A stretch of DNA of 64,000 nt from Bradyrhizobium sp. sBnM-33 (lineage in GTDB: Bacteria; Pseudomonadota; Alphaproteobacteria; Rhizobiales; Xanthobacteraceae): the NCBI RefSeq assembly GCF_032917945.1, contig NZ_CP136624.1, forward strand, positions 992,001 to 1,056,000. Reading direction: 5' to 3'. A program made the translations under genes and the position numbers. Position 1 is the stretch's first letter. Each line of letters begins with the position of its first letter. Below are positions 45,647-55,017 of this stretch, one piece after another. The notes beneath the pieces were generated by a model. It did no database searches and had not been told where the DNA came from. It saw nothing but the letters and a program-made list of their open reading frames with translations.

Positions 45647-46963
45647 ATGAACGCTACCGGAAAAGTCACCGACGCTGATCGGCTCGGCGGCCTCCTCGCC
45701 AGCCAACGTGCTGCCTTCCTACGTGAGGGGGCCCCTTCGCTGGTGCAGCGGCGCGCCGATCTGACCAAGTTCCGAGCCGCGATCATCGGCCATCGCAAGG
45801 CGATCGAAGACGCCATCAATGCCGATTTCGGGCATCGCTCGAGGTATGAGACGGCGATCATGGAGGTGGCGGGGGTCGCCGAAGGCACAAAGTATCTGAT
45901 CCGTAAACTTCGCAAATTCATGAAGCCGACCCGCCGACACGTTGCGCTGCACATGCGCATCGGCAACGCCCGCATCCAATACCAGCCGCTTGGCGTCGTC
46001 GGAGTGATGTCGCCTTGGAACTATCCGGTGAACCTCGCGCTGATGCCGGTTGTCACGGCCATCGCCGCCGGAAACCGAGTTATGCTGAAGCCCTCGGAGT
46101 TCACGCCTGTCACGAATTCGCTACTCGCGAAGACCGGCGGTGGCACCGGGCTCGGCAAGGCCATGGCAGCGAAATTTCTCAGCCTCGGCGCAGACATTCA
46201 CATTTGCGGACGCCGCAAAGGCGTTTGCGAGGAGACCGCCGCCGAGTTGATGAAACTTCATGGCGGCAAGGTCACCGCCCACGGCGTGGACATCCGCGAC
46301 GCCGCGGCTGTCGACGCCATGATCGACTCCGCCTTCAAAGACCGTCCTCTCACCGATCTCATCAACAACGCCGCTGGCAATTTCATTTCCCGCACGCAGG
46401 ATCTCACGCCACGCGGGTTCGATGCTATCGCCAATATCGTGATGCACGGCACGTTCTACGTGACCCACGCTGTCGGCAAACGCTGGATCGCCGGCGGACA
46501 TCGCGGCAACGTTGTCTCCATTACTGTGACATGGGTACGTAATGGCAGCCCGTACGTGGTGCCGTCCACCATGAGCAAATCCGCGATTCACGCCATGACC
46601 ATGTCGCTGGCCACGGAATGGGGTCGCTACGGCAACCGCCTCAACACCATCGCGCCGGGAGAAATTCCGACCGAAGGCATGAGCAAGCGTATCAAGCCCG
46701 GCGACGAGGCCGGTGCGAGGACCGTCGCTGCGAATCCGATGGGCCGCGTTGGGGAAATGAGCGAGTTGCAAAATCTCGCGACCTTTCTGATCTCCGGCGG
46801 CTGCGACTGGATCAACGGCGAGACCATCGTGATGGACGGTGCCCAGGCGCTGGCGATGGGCGGCAACTTCTACGAAGTGCGCGACTGGAAGGATTCAGAT
46901 TGGGCCGCAGCGCGCGACGCCATCATGGCTCAGAACGAGAAGGACAAGGCGAAGCGTGGTTAG
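45647..46963 (+). CDS. In-frame chimera of N-terminal aldehyde dehydrogenase and short-chain reductase
   Basis: A 438-residue protein made of two families. Residues 1–162 match the N-terminal part of coniferyl-type aldehyde dehydrogenases (HVALHMRIGNARIQYQPLGVVGVMSPWNYPVNLALMPVVTAI, AAGNRVMLKPSEFTP), stopping before the catalytic Glu and Cys. From residue 163 it becomes a short-chain reductase of the dienoyl-CoA reductase type, TGGGTGLGKAMAAKF, INNAAGNF, VVPSTMSKSAIHAM, IAPGEIPTEG, missing only its first beta strand. The joint is at about base 46133. GGAG precedes ATG 45647. ALDH activity must be lost; reductase activity is uncertain. It probably arose by a deletion that fused two adjacent genes. 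Confidence 0.85.
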   Translation: MNATGKVTDADRLGGLLASQRAAFLREGAPSLVQRRADLTKFRAAIIGHRKAIEDAINADFGHRSRYETAIMEVAGVAEGTKYLIRKLRKFMKPTRRHVALHMRIGNARIQYQPLGVVGVMSPWNYPVNLALMPVVTAIAAGNRVMLKPSEFTPVTNSLLAKTGGGTGLGKAMAAKFLSLGADIHICGRRKGVCEETAAELMKLHGGKVTAHGVDIRDAAAVDAMIDSAFKDRPLTDLINNAAGNFISRTQDLTPRGFDAIANIVMHGTFYVTHAVGKRWIAGGHRGNVVSITVTWVRNGSPYVVPSTMSKSAIHAMTMSLATEWGRYGNRLNTIAPGEIPTEGMSKRIKPGDEAGARTVAANPMGRVGEMSELQNLATFLISGGCDWINGETIVMDGAQALAMGGNFYEVRDWKDSDWAAARDAIMAQNEKDKAKRG

Positions 46964-47062
46964 CGGTCCAACTGGACGCAAAGCGCGCCATCAATCAGGG
47001 AACACGGCTTGCCGCGTCGATCTGAGCACGCAATCCGGAATTCCAAAGACGAGGAAGTCACA

Positions 47063-47491
47063 ATGACTGGACTGCCCCATCTTCACCCGGCCGCCGCAGC
47101 ATCTCTGGAGAGGTGGCACGCTATGATCGCAAGGAAAGATCTTGGCGAACTTCCCTCGATCACTCATCCGGAAGTGGTCCTCCGTTTCCCGATCGCATTC
47201 AATCCCTACCACAGCGTCGAAGCGTTGGTTCTCGTCATGAGCAACGCGGTTCAGATTTTTGAGGATTTCAACTACCATCGTCAGGCCGCGACTGCCGATG
47301 GCCGGAATGTCGTTCTCGAATTCAGCGCCAAGGTTGGCGGCAAGATGGCCAAGGGAATCGATTTCATTCGCTTTGACGACGACGGCAAGATCATCGAGTT
47401 CGACGTGATGATGCGGCCGCTCAATGCCGCGCAGGCGCTTGCCGCGGAAATGGCGAAGCGCGTCTCCGGCGCGCTCCCTTCGTTCAAGTGA
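47063..47491 (+). CDS. SnoaL/NTF2-like small protein
   Basis: A 142-residue soluble protein with the cone-shaped NTF2/SnoaL-like fold: ASLERWHAMIARKDLGELPSITHPEVVLRFPIA starts the helix-strand pattern and GKMAKGIDFIRFDDDGKIIEFDVMMRPLNAAQAL ends it. Members are isomerases, hydratases or binding proteins; the key residues do not decide. GAGGAA lies upstream. It is the second gene of the TetR-linked operon and is followed after twelve bases by a quinone-reductase-like gene. Confidence 0.8.
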   Translation: MTGLPHLHPAAAASLERWHAMIARKDLGELPSITHPEVVLRFPIAFNPYHSVEALVLVMSNAVQIFEDFNYHRQAATADGRNVVLEFSAKVGGKMAKGIDFIRFDDDGKIIEFDVMMRPLNAAQALAAEMAKRVSGALPSFK

Positions 47492-47502
47492 GGTGAGATG
47501 AG

Positions 47503-48222
47503 ATGCGTGTTCATCTGGTCCATGCGCACCCTGAGCCGAACTCCTTTGTGAGCGCGATGCGCGATGTTGTTATCGACGAACTGAAGGCCGCGGGTGCGAT
47601 TGTCACCATTTGCGATCTCTATCACAACGGTTTCAACCCTGTTCTCTCCGGGAACGATTTCACTTCAAGAAGCCGACCCGATTACTTGGTATACACGCTC
47701 GAACAACGGCACGGCTACACTACTTCGACGCTGGCTTCCGATGTTGCCCGCGAGGTAGAGAATGTACTGACGGCGGACCTCATCGTCTTCACGTTTCCAA
47801 TATTCTGGTTCAGCGTTCCGGCAATTCTCAAAGGCTGGATCGACCGTGTCTTGCTGTGCGGCCCGATGCATAGCGGCAACCGGGGGTTTTACGATCTGGG
47901 TGGTCTCAGGGGTAAGAGAACATTTACTGCAATGGCTCTCGGCGGGCGCCGAAATATGTTCGGACCAGACGCCCTCCACGGAGAGCTCGAGACTGGGATG
48001 ATGCGTCATTTCTTTCAGGGGACGTTAGGCTATGTCGGACTAACCGTACACAAGCCATTTGTCGCCTATCATGTTCCATATGTTGCGGATCGCGAGAGGC
48101 AGGCACAGCTGCAGGATCTGCGAGTCTATCTGCGTGAACTCGACCGCCAACCCACCCTTAAATTTCCCGAGCTTAGAGATTTCGACGATGTGCTTACGCC
48201 AACGCGCGACCGTGCTCGTTAG
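47503..48222 (+). CDS. NAD(P)H dehydrogenase (quinone), flavodoxin-like fold
   Basis: A 239-residue FMN/FAD oxidoreductase of the NQO/MdaB type. VHLVHAHPEPNSFVSAMRD is the phosphate-binding start; FTFPIFWFSVPAILKGWIDRVL and the glycine-rich LGGRRNMFGPDALHGELE are diagnostic. Two-electron quinone reduction is expected, useful in detoxifying aromatic compounds together with the reductases encoded upstream. GAGGTGAG precedes ATG 47503. It is the last gene of the operon. Confidence 0.88.
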   Translation: MRVHLVHAHPEPNSFVSAMRDVVIDELKAAGAIVTICDLYHNGFNPVLSGNDFTSRSRPDYLVYTLEQRHGYTTSTLASDVAREVENVLTADLIVFTFPIFWFSVPAILKGWIDRVLLCGPMHSGNRGFYDLGGLRGKRTFTAMALGGRRNMFGPDALHGELETGMMRHFFQGTLGYVGLTVHKPFVAYHVPYVADRERQAQLQDLRVYLRELDRQPTLKFPELRDFDDVLTPTRDRAR

Positions 48223-48338
48223 CGGGTAGTCCGGCCAATTGAGTTGCTGAGCGTGGCGCTGACGTCATTGTCGCGCAGGGTGGTAAGGCGGCGCCCAAGG
48301 CTATCCGCCTCCTTTTCATAGGGGGCTGGATCATCAGC

Positions 48339-48869
48339 TCAGGATGCTTTCAGGATTGAAATTGCCTCCTCGCAAAAGGCGATACGCTGGGTCTCGAAGT
48401 CGATTCCCGCCTTGAGCACGAGAAGACGAAGCTTTTCATCCCGCGTCATTGTCTTTTGCGAGAAATCCCTGGCCTCGATTTCCCGGTAGACCTTGAGCTT
48501 TTCGCGGTGTTGTCCGGCAAGTCTCTCCAGCTCTTCGATCAGGCGTGTGGGGCCGATGACGGCTTCCGCCCGAAGCCGGACCATCAGCTCATCGCGAATC
48601 GGAGACGGGGCCTGCCTCTCCGTAAGCCAACGTCGCAGTTCCTCGAGTCCGGCGGGCAGCACAAGATAAGTCTTCTTGCCGCCTCGCGCGCCGTCGACGA
48701 GAGAGCCTTGAACGAAGCCGGCGGCTTCGAGACGGGCAAGCTCCCGGTAAATCTGCTGATGAGTCGCTTGCCAAAAATAGCCGATGGAACGGTCGAAGCG
48801 TTCGGCCAGTTCGGATCCGGAACAGGATCGTTCGATCAATGCGGTCAACAGTGCGTGGGGCAAGGACAT
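48339..48869 (-). CDS. PadR family transcriptional regulator
   Basis: A 176-residue winged-helix regulator: LPHALLTALIERSCSGSELAERFD, then ATHQQIYRELARLEAAGFV (recognition helix) and the wing GARGGKKTYLVLPAGLEELRRWL, followed by a helical Vir-type dimerisation domain. PadR proteins repress phenolic-acid stress or efflux genes. It converges on the TetR-linked operon, next to the RND remnant, so an efflux gene may once have been its target. Confidence 0.87.
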   Translation of the reverse strand: MSLPHALLTALIERSCSGSELAERFDRSIGYFWQATHQQIYRELARLEAAGFVQGSLVDGARGGKKTYLVLPAGLEELRRWLTERQAPSPIRDELMVRLRAEAVIGPTRLIEELERLAGQHREKLKVYREIEARDFSQKTMTRDEKLRLLVLKAGIDFETQRIAFCEEAISILKAS

Positions 48870-48969
48870 CGACGAAAGAGTCTCAACATGACAGTAGAGC
48901 TTGTCGCATCAGCTATGGACGAACTCAATGGCGAAGTGGCCGAACTTCTCGGCTGAGATTGGCTTCAAA

Positions 48970-49109
48970 ATCGCGGTGGTGATTCTGGCGCTGTTCATGG
49001 TGCCGGTGTTCTTCGTCTCAGTGCAGCGCGTGCTGGCGGGGACCGAGAGAAGGTGGAGGAGGCCGCGGGAGCCGAGGTGGTCGGCCCGCCGGCGCCGGTG
49101 AAGTCATAG
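48970..49109 (+). pseudogene. Remnant of the 3' end of an RND permease gene
   Basis: About 91% identical (12 differences in 141 positions by eye) to the last 141 bases of the permease gene at 44735–44875. A missing G breaks the frame just after QRVLAG. It keeps the end ...CCGGTGAAGTCATAG. It marks a lost paralogous pump gene. Confidence 0.85.
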
Positions 49110-49340
49110 ACGCTGTCATGCTCCGTGACCCCGCGACGCCAGGGCTTCGCCGGGACTTGCGGCCTCGGGCCGTCGAGAAGCCTTGGCGCAGGCGGCGGCC
49201 GATGCATCCAGTCCATGAAGCCAGAAATTTGCTGGGCTGACGCCGCGCCAGAGTCCGCTATGCCCCGATAGCCGACGTGCTACTGCATAGCAGCGAAACG
49301 ACGCTATGTGCCAACAGCAGACTCATGCACCGCATGCAGT

Positions 49341-50276
49341 TCATTGCTTTGCAATGAATGCAAGCACCTTCTCATTGAAGGCGTGGGGGTTCTCAACCTC
49401 CATCTGATGAGATGCCGCCGGAATCGTTGCACGTTCTACGCTCAGTAAGCAGTGCTCCAGTCTGTCGTTGATGAGACGGAACATCTTAGGACTGCGCTCC
49501 CCGTCGAGGAGCAATGTTGGCGCTTTCACTTTCTGCACATCCTCGCATGTGGTGGGCGGGTAGAGGTCTCGCGATGAGGTCGCGCCTTTTAGTTCTTGGG
49601 CATTATCCATGAGGCGCTTCAGAACGGGAGGTGCGAGTTTCTCGTACGAACCCTCGCCCAACACGCCGTTCACAAATCGACGCACTCCTTCTTCGTCATT
49701 CCCCTGCTTGAAAGCTTCGCTCGTAGCGATTGATCTCGTGATAGCGGCGGTAAGAAGAGCATCTCCTTCAGGTGTAGTTTTTAGTAACGGCATTATGGGC
49801 GGTTCGCCCAGCGTCAGACTGCGAATGACCTCAGGGTGATCTCGTGCGACTAGGAACGCAATAAACGCCCCATACGAATGACCAATGAGATGAACCGGGG
49901 TTAGATTAAGTGCCTTGATGAAGGCAGCTAGGTCTCTCGCATGTATGGTGACAGAGAAATCTGTTGAATCTTTGGTCCATTCATTTGGATAGTGATACCG
50001 ACGACTGTACGAGATTAGTCGATATCCCTTCGACAACGCCTCAAGCTGTCCATCCCACGTGCGGTAATCCTCCAGTGTGCCGTGCACCAACACCACTGGA
50101 ATTCCTTGCCCGAGTTCAATGTAATGCAGTGTAAGGCCATTAATTTGCACCTCCCTTGTTTGCATCTCAGAAGAGGATGCGCCTTTCTGCTGCGCGAATG
50201 ACGGACTCGCGACGAAGAACATGGCTGCTACCGATACGAGGACAATGTATTTCAGGACGAGCGTTCTCGATTGCAT
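49341..50276 (-). CDS. Exported alpha/beta hydrolase
   Basis: A 311-residue hydrolase with a signal peptide (VLKYIVLVSVAAMFFVASPSFAQQ). The HG oxyanion strand LVHGTLEDYRTWD, nucleophile elbow GHSYGAF and late His in AASHQMEVENP make an intact catalytic triad with an Asp in LLLDGERSP. Such periplasmic hydrolases act on esters or lactones. AGGAGA lies five bases upstream of ATG 50276. Upstream frame to 50339 is rejected. Codon use is less GC-biased than neighbouring core genes, a hint of transfer. Confidence 0.88.
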   Translation of the reverse strand: MQSRTLVLKYIVLVSVAAMFFVASPSFAQQKGASSSEMQTREVQINGLTLHYIELGQGIPVVLVHGTLEDYRTWDGQLEALSKGYRLISYSRRYHYPNEWTKDSTDFSVTIHARDLAAFIKALNLTPVHLIGHSYGAFIAFLVARDHPEVIRSLTLGEPPIMPLLKTTPEGDALLTAAITRSIATSEAFKQGNDEEGVRRFVNGVLGEGSYEKLAPPVLKRLMDNAQELKGATSSRDLYPPTTCEDVQKVKAPTLLLDGERSPKMFRLINDRLEHCLLSVERATIPAASHQMEVENPHAFNEKVLAFIAKQ

Positions 50277-50490
50277 ATGACTCTCCTGGTGTTGTGATTG
50301 TTGCCGGTTCAACTCCTCGAAAAAGCGCGGTACAACCAAGTCTTGTCAGCCTCATATTGCTGACCTCGGTCACGGAGGTTACCAAAGTGATGCGTTTCGT
50401 CTTTGTTCGCTCTAATCGCCATCGCGCTTTGGCACATTGCTTGCGCATGACCTTTTCGGAAGACCGGTGTCCACTCTTCCGGATCATGCG

Positions 50491-51765
50491 TCAGGCGATA
50501 GCGGCATAGAGACCGCTCTCGAACTTGGCGAACAGCTTCAGGACCTGATCGTCGGCGAACGGCAGGAGCTGCGTCATGATCGTGCCGGTCACACGCTTGT
50601 TCGGATCAATCCAGAAGTAGGTGTTGAACAGCCCGGCCCAGGCGAGGCTACCCGCGCTGCGTCCGGCGGGGCCGGGTTCAGTGTTGATGTCGAACGACAG
50701 TCCCCATTTCTGGGTCATGCCGGGGAACAGGTTCGCATCGTTCGAGCTTTCCGGTCGCACTGTCTTCAACGTGACCACGTTGAGATCCCCGATATGGTTC
50801 TGCCGCATGAGCGCCACGGTCTCGGGCTTCAGCACCTGCGCGCCGTTGAACGTGCCTTCGTGCAACAGCATCTGCAGAAACGCCATGTAGTTCCGCGGCG
50901 TGCTGAAGAGCGCACCGCCGCCCATGAAGAATTCGGGCCGCTGCGGCATTTCGAAGGCCATCGGCTTGAGCGAGCCGTCGCCCTGGCGGCTGAACATCGG
51001 CGCAACACGGGCCTTTTGCGAGGAGCTGATCAGAAAGCCGGTATCCGTCATGCCGAGCGGCGTAAAGATCTTCTCCTTGAAATAGACCTCCAATGACTGG
51101 CCACTCACGGCCTCAACCGCCTTGCCTACCCAATCAATATTGATGCCGTATTCCCAGCGATCGCCGGGATCGAACACCAGAGGCGCGTTGAAGGCGGCAT
51201 TCTTGCATTGGCCGATGAAGGGCGTTCCCGTGACCTTCTCAAACTGCGTCATCGGCTCGCTCCAGATACTGTAGGTGAAACCTGCGGTGTGAGTGAGGAG
51301 GTGGCGCAGTGTAATCGCTCGCTTGGCGGGGCGAAGCTTCGGTGCGCCGCTGGCGTCGAATCCTTCAAACACCTTGGGTTGCTCAAGTTGCGGAAGCAGC
51401 TTGCCCATCGGCTGATCGAGCTCCAGCTTGCCCTGCTCGACCAGTTGCATGCAGGCCGCGCCCGTGATCGCCTTGGTCATCGAAGCGATCCAGAACACGC
51501 TGTCCGTGGTGATCGAGGGCCCAAACGCGCCCACGTAGACGATGCCTTTGTCGTTTGCCGCGATGGCGACGAGGCCCGGCACGGTCCGCGCGTTGACGGC
51601 CTGCCGCAGCGCCTGATCGACATCCCCAAGCGCGGGGCTCAGGGCCGGTTCGGAAGCGGCGGCGGCCTCCGCACGTCCAACGGTGATTTTTGCCATCGAT
51701 GATGCCGCCGCCAATGACGTCATGGCTTTCAGAATGGTTCGACGGTCTGGATTGCTGTATCGCAT
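50491..51765 (-). CDS. Serine hydrolase of the beta-lactamase class C/EstB family
   Basis: A 424-residue esterase or peptidase of the beta-lactamase fold. A Tat-like signal (DRRTILKAMTSLAAASSM) starts it. SMTK is the SxxK nucleophile motif, YGIN the Tyr-x-Asn motif, and the final GG/W segment SLAWAGLFNTYFWIDP replaces the KTG motif, as in EstB esterases rather than true beta-lactamases. AAGGAGG directly precedes ATG 51765. It lies 3' of nothing related; the neighbour on the same strand is the alpha/beta hydrolase 210 bases downstream. Confidence 0.88.
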   Translation of the reverse strand: MRYSNPDRRTILKAMTSLAAASSMAKITVGRAEAAAASEPALSPALGDVDQALRQAVNARTVPGLVAIAANDKGIVYVGAFGPSITTDSVFWIASMTKAITGAACMQLVEQGKLELDQPMGKLLPQLEQPKVFEGFDASGAPKLRPAKRAITLRHLLTHTAGFTYSIWSEPMTQFEKVTGTPFIGQCKNAAFNAPLVFDPGDRWEYGINIDWVGKAVEAVSGQSLEVYFKEKIFTPLGMTDTGFLISSSQKARVAPMFSRQGDGSLKPMAFEMPQRPEFFMGGGALFSTPRNYMAFLQMLLHEGTFNGAQVLKPETVALMRQNHIGDLNVVTLKTVRPESSNDANLFPGMTQKWGLSFDINTEPGPAGRSAGSLAWAGLFNTYFWIDPNKRVTGTIMTQLLPFADDQVLKLFAKFESGLYAAIA

Positions 51766-52123
51766 TGTTTCCTCCTTGGCCGCTATTGCTTTTGATTGGC
51801 TATTAGAGGTGGTGTGGTTGGCGACCACAGCGCGAGACTAGGATTCGGCACAATGGTCCGCAACCACAATTCGCTTGCCGCCAGCGATGCCGACTGAACC
51901 AACCTGCGCCGCGGCGCCGAGGAAGGGGCATCCTCCCATTTCGATTCTTGCCAACAATGTACGACGCGCGTTCGCGCGCTCACGGCGAAACAGGAGGGTA
52001 CAGGGAATGTCAGCTGCTTTGCCCTATCCATAGCCTCGCACGCAGAATGAAGGAGCATACGAGCTTCGGTCGGAACGGGTACGCCACTTGCACCGGCATT
52101 CCCTACGCGATGCTTTCACTGAC
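51766..52123. other. Intergenic region up to the insertion element
   Basis: 358 bases without a recognisable gene; it includes the promoter of the serine hydrolase on the minus strand. Confidence 0.4.
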
Positions 52124-53721
52124 GTCGGCTAATGGGATGGTCCGGCCGTGCTCCGGCCCTGCCAGCACGAGAAGCTGGCAAGGGGCGCTCAAGACAAGGA
52201 GCACGCCATGTCTCAGAAAATCAACGCAGCGATCGCCGTGATCGGCATCGATATTGGCAAAAACTCGCTCCACATCGTGGGTCATGATCACCGCGGTGCC
52301 ATCGTGCTGCGGCAGAAGTGGTCACGCGGCCAGGTGGAAACGCGGCTCGCCAACCTGCCGCCGTGCTTGATCGGTATGGAGGCCTGCGTAGGCGCCCATC
52401 ATCTCAGCCGCAAACTCCAGATGCTTGGCCACGACGCCCGCCTGATGCCGGCGAAGTACGTGCGCCCGTATTCGAAGGGACAGAAGAATGACTTCCGAGA
52501 TGCGGAAGCCATCGCCGAGGCGGTCCAACGCCCGACGATGAAGTTCGTCGCGACCAAGACCGCCGAACAGCTCGCCCTTCAGGCACTGCACCGCGTCCGC
52601 GATCGATTGGTCGGTCAGCGTACCGGCGTCATCAATCAGATCCGTGCGTTCCTGCTGGAGCGGGGCATCGCCGTGCGGCAAGGCCTGCATTCCCTGCGGT
52701 TCGAGTTGCCGGGCATCTTGGCGACACGCATCGATGTGCTCTCGCCTCGCATGTCGCTCATCATCGAGGGCCTGGTGGAAGACTGGCGCCGGCTGGATCA
52801 GCGTATCGAGAGGCTATCTAGCGAGATCGAAACACTAGCCCATCAAGATGAGGCCTGCCGGCGACTGATGACGGTGCCTGGTATTGGCCCGATCATCTCG
52901 AGCGCAATGGTGGCCGCGATCGGCGCTGGAGACGTGTTCTCGAAAGGCCGCGACTTCGGCGCCTGGCTTGGACTTGTGCCGAAGCAGACATCGACCGGCG
53001 ACCGCACGATCCTCGGCAGTATATCAAGGCGCGGCAATCGCTACCTGCGCGCGCTGTTCGTGCAAGCCGCTTGGGTTGTGCTGGTCAAGATCAGGTGTTG
53101 GGAGCGCTATGGCCTCAACTCTTGGATCCGAGCCGCCAAGAAACGATTGCATCACAACGTGCTGGCGATTGCGCTCGCTAACAAACTCGCCCGAATTGCC
53201 TGGGCGGTCCTCAACAAGGGACGCGCCTTCGCGAGCGTCAAGACGGAGGAGACAGCGTCCCGACCTGCTTGACCCTCGCGCCGTGCGCGGGGCCGTCAAG
53301 GCGCAGCCTGGCAGCAGAGAGCAAGACGTCAGGAAAGCACGACGGCCGGCCTTGACGACCCCTTGCGCGCGGCGCGTCTGCGCGCGCAGGCCGGGACGAA
53401 GGAACGACCGCCAGGCACGAACAAAGGAACAGCGCGAAGTGAGGAGCTATCGATGACGTAACAACACCCCTTACCCGCCGAGGTCTGCGAGAAGATGAGA
53501 CGACGATGGAGAATCGGTCTTCCCGGCGCATGCGAACACTGGTGACCCAAATGGCCCGGTCGAGGCCTGTCCGCTAACCAGATCACATGCGCGCTGATAT
53601 CCATGATGGCCCGGAGCACTGCGCTCCTAGCAGAGGCCGGATACATTGATGCAAGACCGCATCTACCGGATCGTCGAAATCTTCTTGCACCGCACGGCCG
53701 GACCATACATTGGGTCATGTG
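52124..53721 (+). mobile_element. IS110-family insertion element, apparently complete
   Basis: Boundaries are estimated from an exact 15-base inverted match, ATGGTCCGGCCGTGC, at 52137–52151 and 53692–53706, which flanks the transposase gene. Subterminal inverted repeats of this sort are typical of the IS1111 branch. 84 bases precede the gene and about 450 follow it. The true tips and any target duplication (usually absent in this family) cannot be fixed from one copy. Confidence 0.6.
52208..53272 (+). CDS. IS110-family transposase (bridge-RNA guided recombinase type)
   Basis: A 354-residue transposase. The N-terminal DEDD RuvC-like domain shows GIDIGK (Asp), CLIGMEACVGAHH (Glu) and KNDFRDAEAIAEA (Asp pair). 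The C-terminal Transposase_20 domain holds VPGIGPIISSAMVAAIG, FGAWLGLVPKQTSTGD and LGSISRRGNRYLRALFVQAA with the conserved Ser. All parts are present in one frame, so it should be active. Start ATG 52208 with CAAGGAGCACGCC upstream. Members of this family use a structured RNA from the element's own flank to choose target and donor sites. Confidence 0.92.
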   Translation: MSQKINAAIAVIGIDIGKNSLHIVGHDHRGAIVLRQKWSRGQVETRLANLPPCLIGMEACVGAHHLSRKLQMLGHDARLMPAKYVRPYSKGQKNDFRDAEAIAEAVQRPTMKFVATKTAEQLALQALHRVRDRLVGQRTGVINQIRAFLLERGIAVRQGLHSLRFELPGILATRIDVLSPRMSLIIEGLVEDWRRLDQRIERLSSEIETLAHQDEACRRLMTVPGIGPIISSAMVAAIGAGDVFSKGRDFGAWLGLVPKQTSTGDRTILGSISRRGNRYLRALFVQAAWVVLVKIRCWERYGLNSWIRAAKKRLHHNVLAIALANKLARIAWAVLNKGRAFASVKTEETASRPA

Positions 53722-53992
53722 TGGACGACGCCCGCGTTGCAAGAAGAATCTGACGTTCGGCTCGCGGTCGGGTACAAGTCATGTGTCCGGCCTGTTTGCG
53801 CGGCACCATGACCGCTGGCCCTGATGTAGTCCGCGGATCGGGTCCCAATCATTCGCAGGGGCTTTGCCGCCCATGACCCAGAAGCGGGTTGTCCCAATCG
53901 ACGGCTCGACCGTTTCGCATCACGCCATCATCACCCTCGCAATTCGGTTGTCTTGCTCCGCCGTCGCCTCAGGCTCCTATTGCCAAGCCTCT

Positions 53993-55017
53993 TCAGGCGG
54001 CTGCAGCAAGCTCCGGCGCTCGATAGTATCCTCCCTTGGCCATGATCGCCCAAGCGATGCGCGCCATCTTGTTGGCAACGGCAACGGCGACGAGCTTGGC
54101 CGGCTTCTTGGCCAGCAGCCTCATGACCCAGGGATGCTTTTGCGGCTGCTGCCGGGCGTGTCGAACAACGGCTGTTGCACCGATGACGAGCAACCGTCGG
54201 AGATAGCACCTGCTTGGAGATGCCGCCGAGCCGCTCCTTGCCCCCGTCGAATGCTGCCGCGGCACAAGTCCGATCCATGCCGCAAAATCCCGACCGGATT
54301 TGAAGTCACTCGGGTCTGTGACAGTAGAGGCAATGGCCGTGGCCCCGATCACGCCAATCCCGGGCACGGTCTCGAGGCGGCAGCTCATGTCATTGGCACG
54401 ATGATGGGCGTGAATGGCGCGATCCAGAGTCCCGATTTGCAATTCCAGAGCAGCGAGTTGATCGACAATGGCCTGCAGCGCCTGTTTCATCGCAGATGGA
54501 AGAGCTTCGCGGTTACTTTCGTCCGTGATGATCGCGGCAAGCCGCGCGAGACCTTCGCGCCCTCGTCTCCGCAACGAGGCCGAACTCGGCAAGGTGGGCT
54601 CGGAGCGCATTGATCAGCTGCGTGCGCTGACGGATTAAAAGATCCGGCGTTCGATGCAACATCAGCAAGGCTTGCTGATCGGCCGACTTAATCGGCACGA
54701 ACCGCATTGATGGGCGTGTCACGGCCTCACAGATGGCGGCTGCGTCGGCAGCATCGTTTTTCGACCGTTTGACATAGCCCTTCACGTAACTTGGCGGCAT
54801 CAGACGCACGGTGTGACCGAGCTTGGAGACTTCACGCGCCCAATGATGAGCGGTTCCGCAGGCTTCCATGCCGACCAGGCAAGGGGGAATCTTGCTAAAG
54901 AAGCCAATGACCTGCTTGCGCCGCAACTGACGAGTGATGACGACCTTACCCGCACGATCCACGCCGTGCACTTGGAACACGTTCTTCGAGATCAACGCCG
55001 ATGGTGCTAACCTGCAT
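53993..55017 (-). pseudogene. Broken IS110-family transposase
   Basis: Fragments in different frames together give a typical transposase: MQVSTIGVDL, (frameshift near 54988, two bases missing) NVFQVHGVDRAGKVVITRQL, CLVGMEACGTAHHWARE, KNDAADAAAICEAV, (frameshift near 54570) REGLARLAAIITDES, VPGIGVIGATAIA, FAAWIGLVPRQHSTG, (frameshift near 54230) and YLRRLLVIGATAVVRHAR. At least three frame breaks make it inactive. It is a different lineage from the intact element next to it. A 270-base gap with no gene separates the two. Confidence 0.88.

Noticed and set aside
50491..51765. Beta-lactamase resistance gene
   Set aside because: It has SxxK and Tyr-x-Asn but not a KTG-type third motif; the pattern is that of EstB-like esterases.
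53603..53824. 73-residue frame between the two IS110 elements
   Set aside because: It crosses the probable right end of the intact element and shows no protein character.
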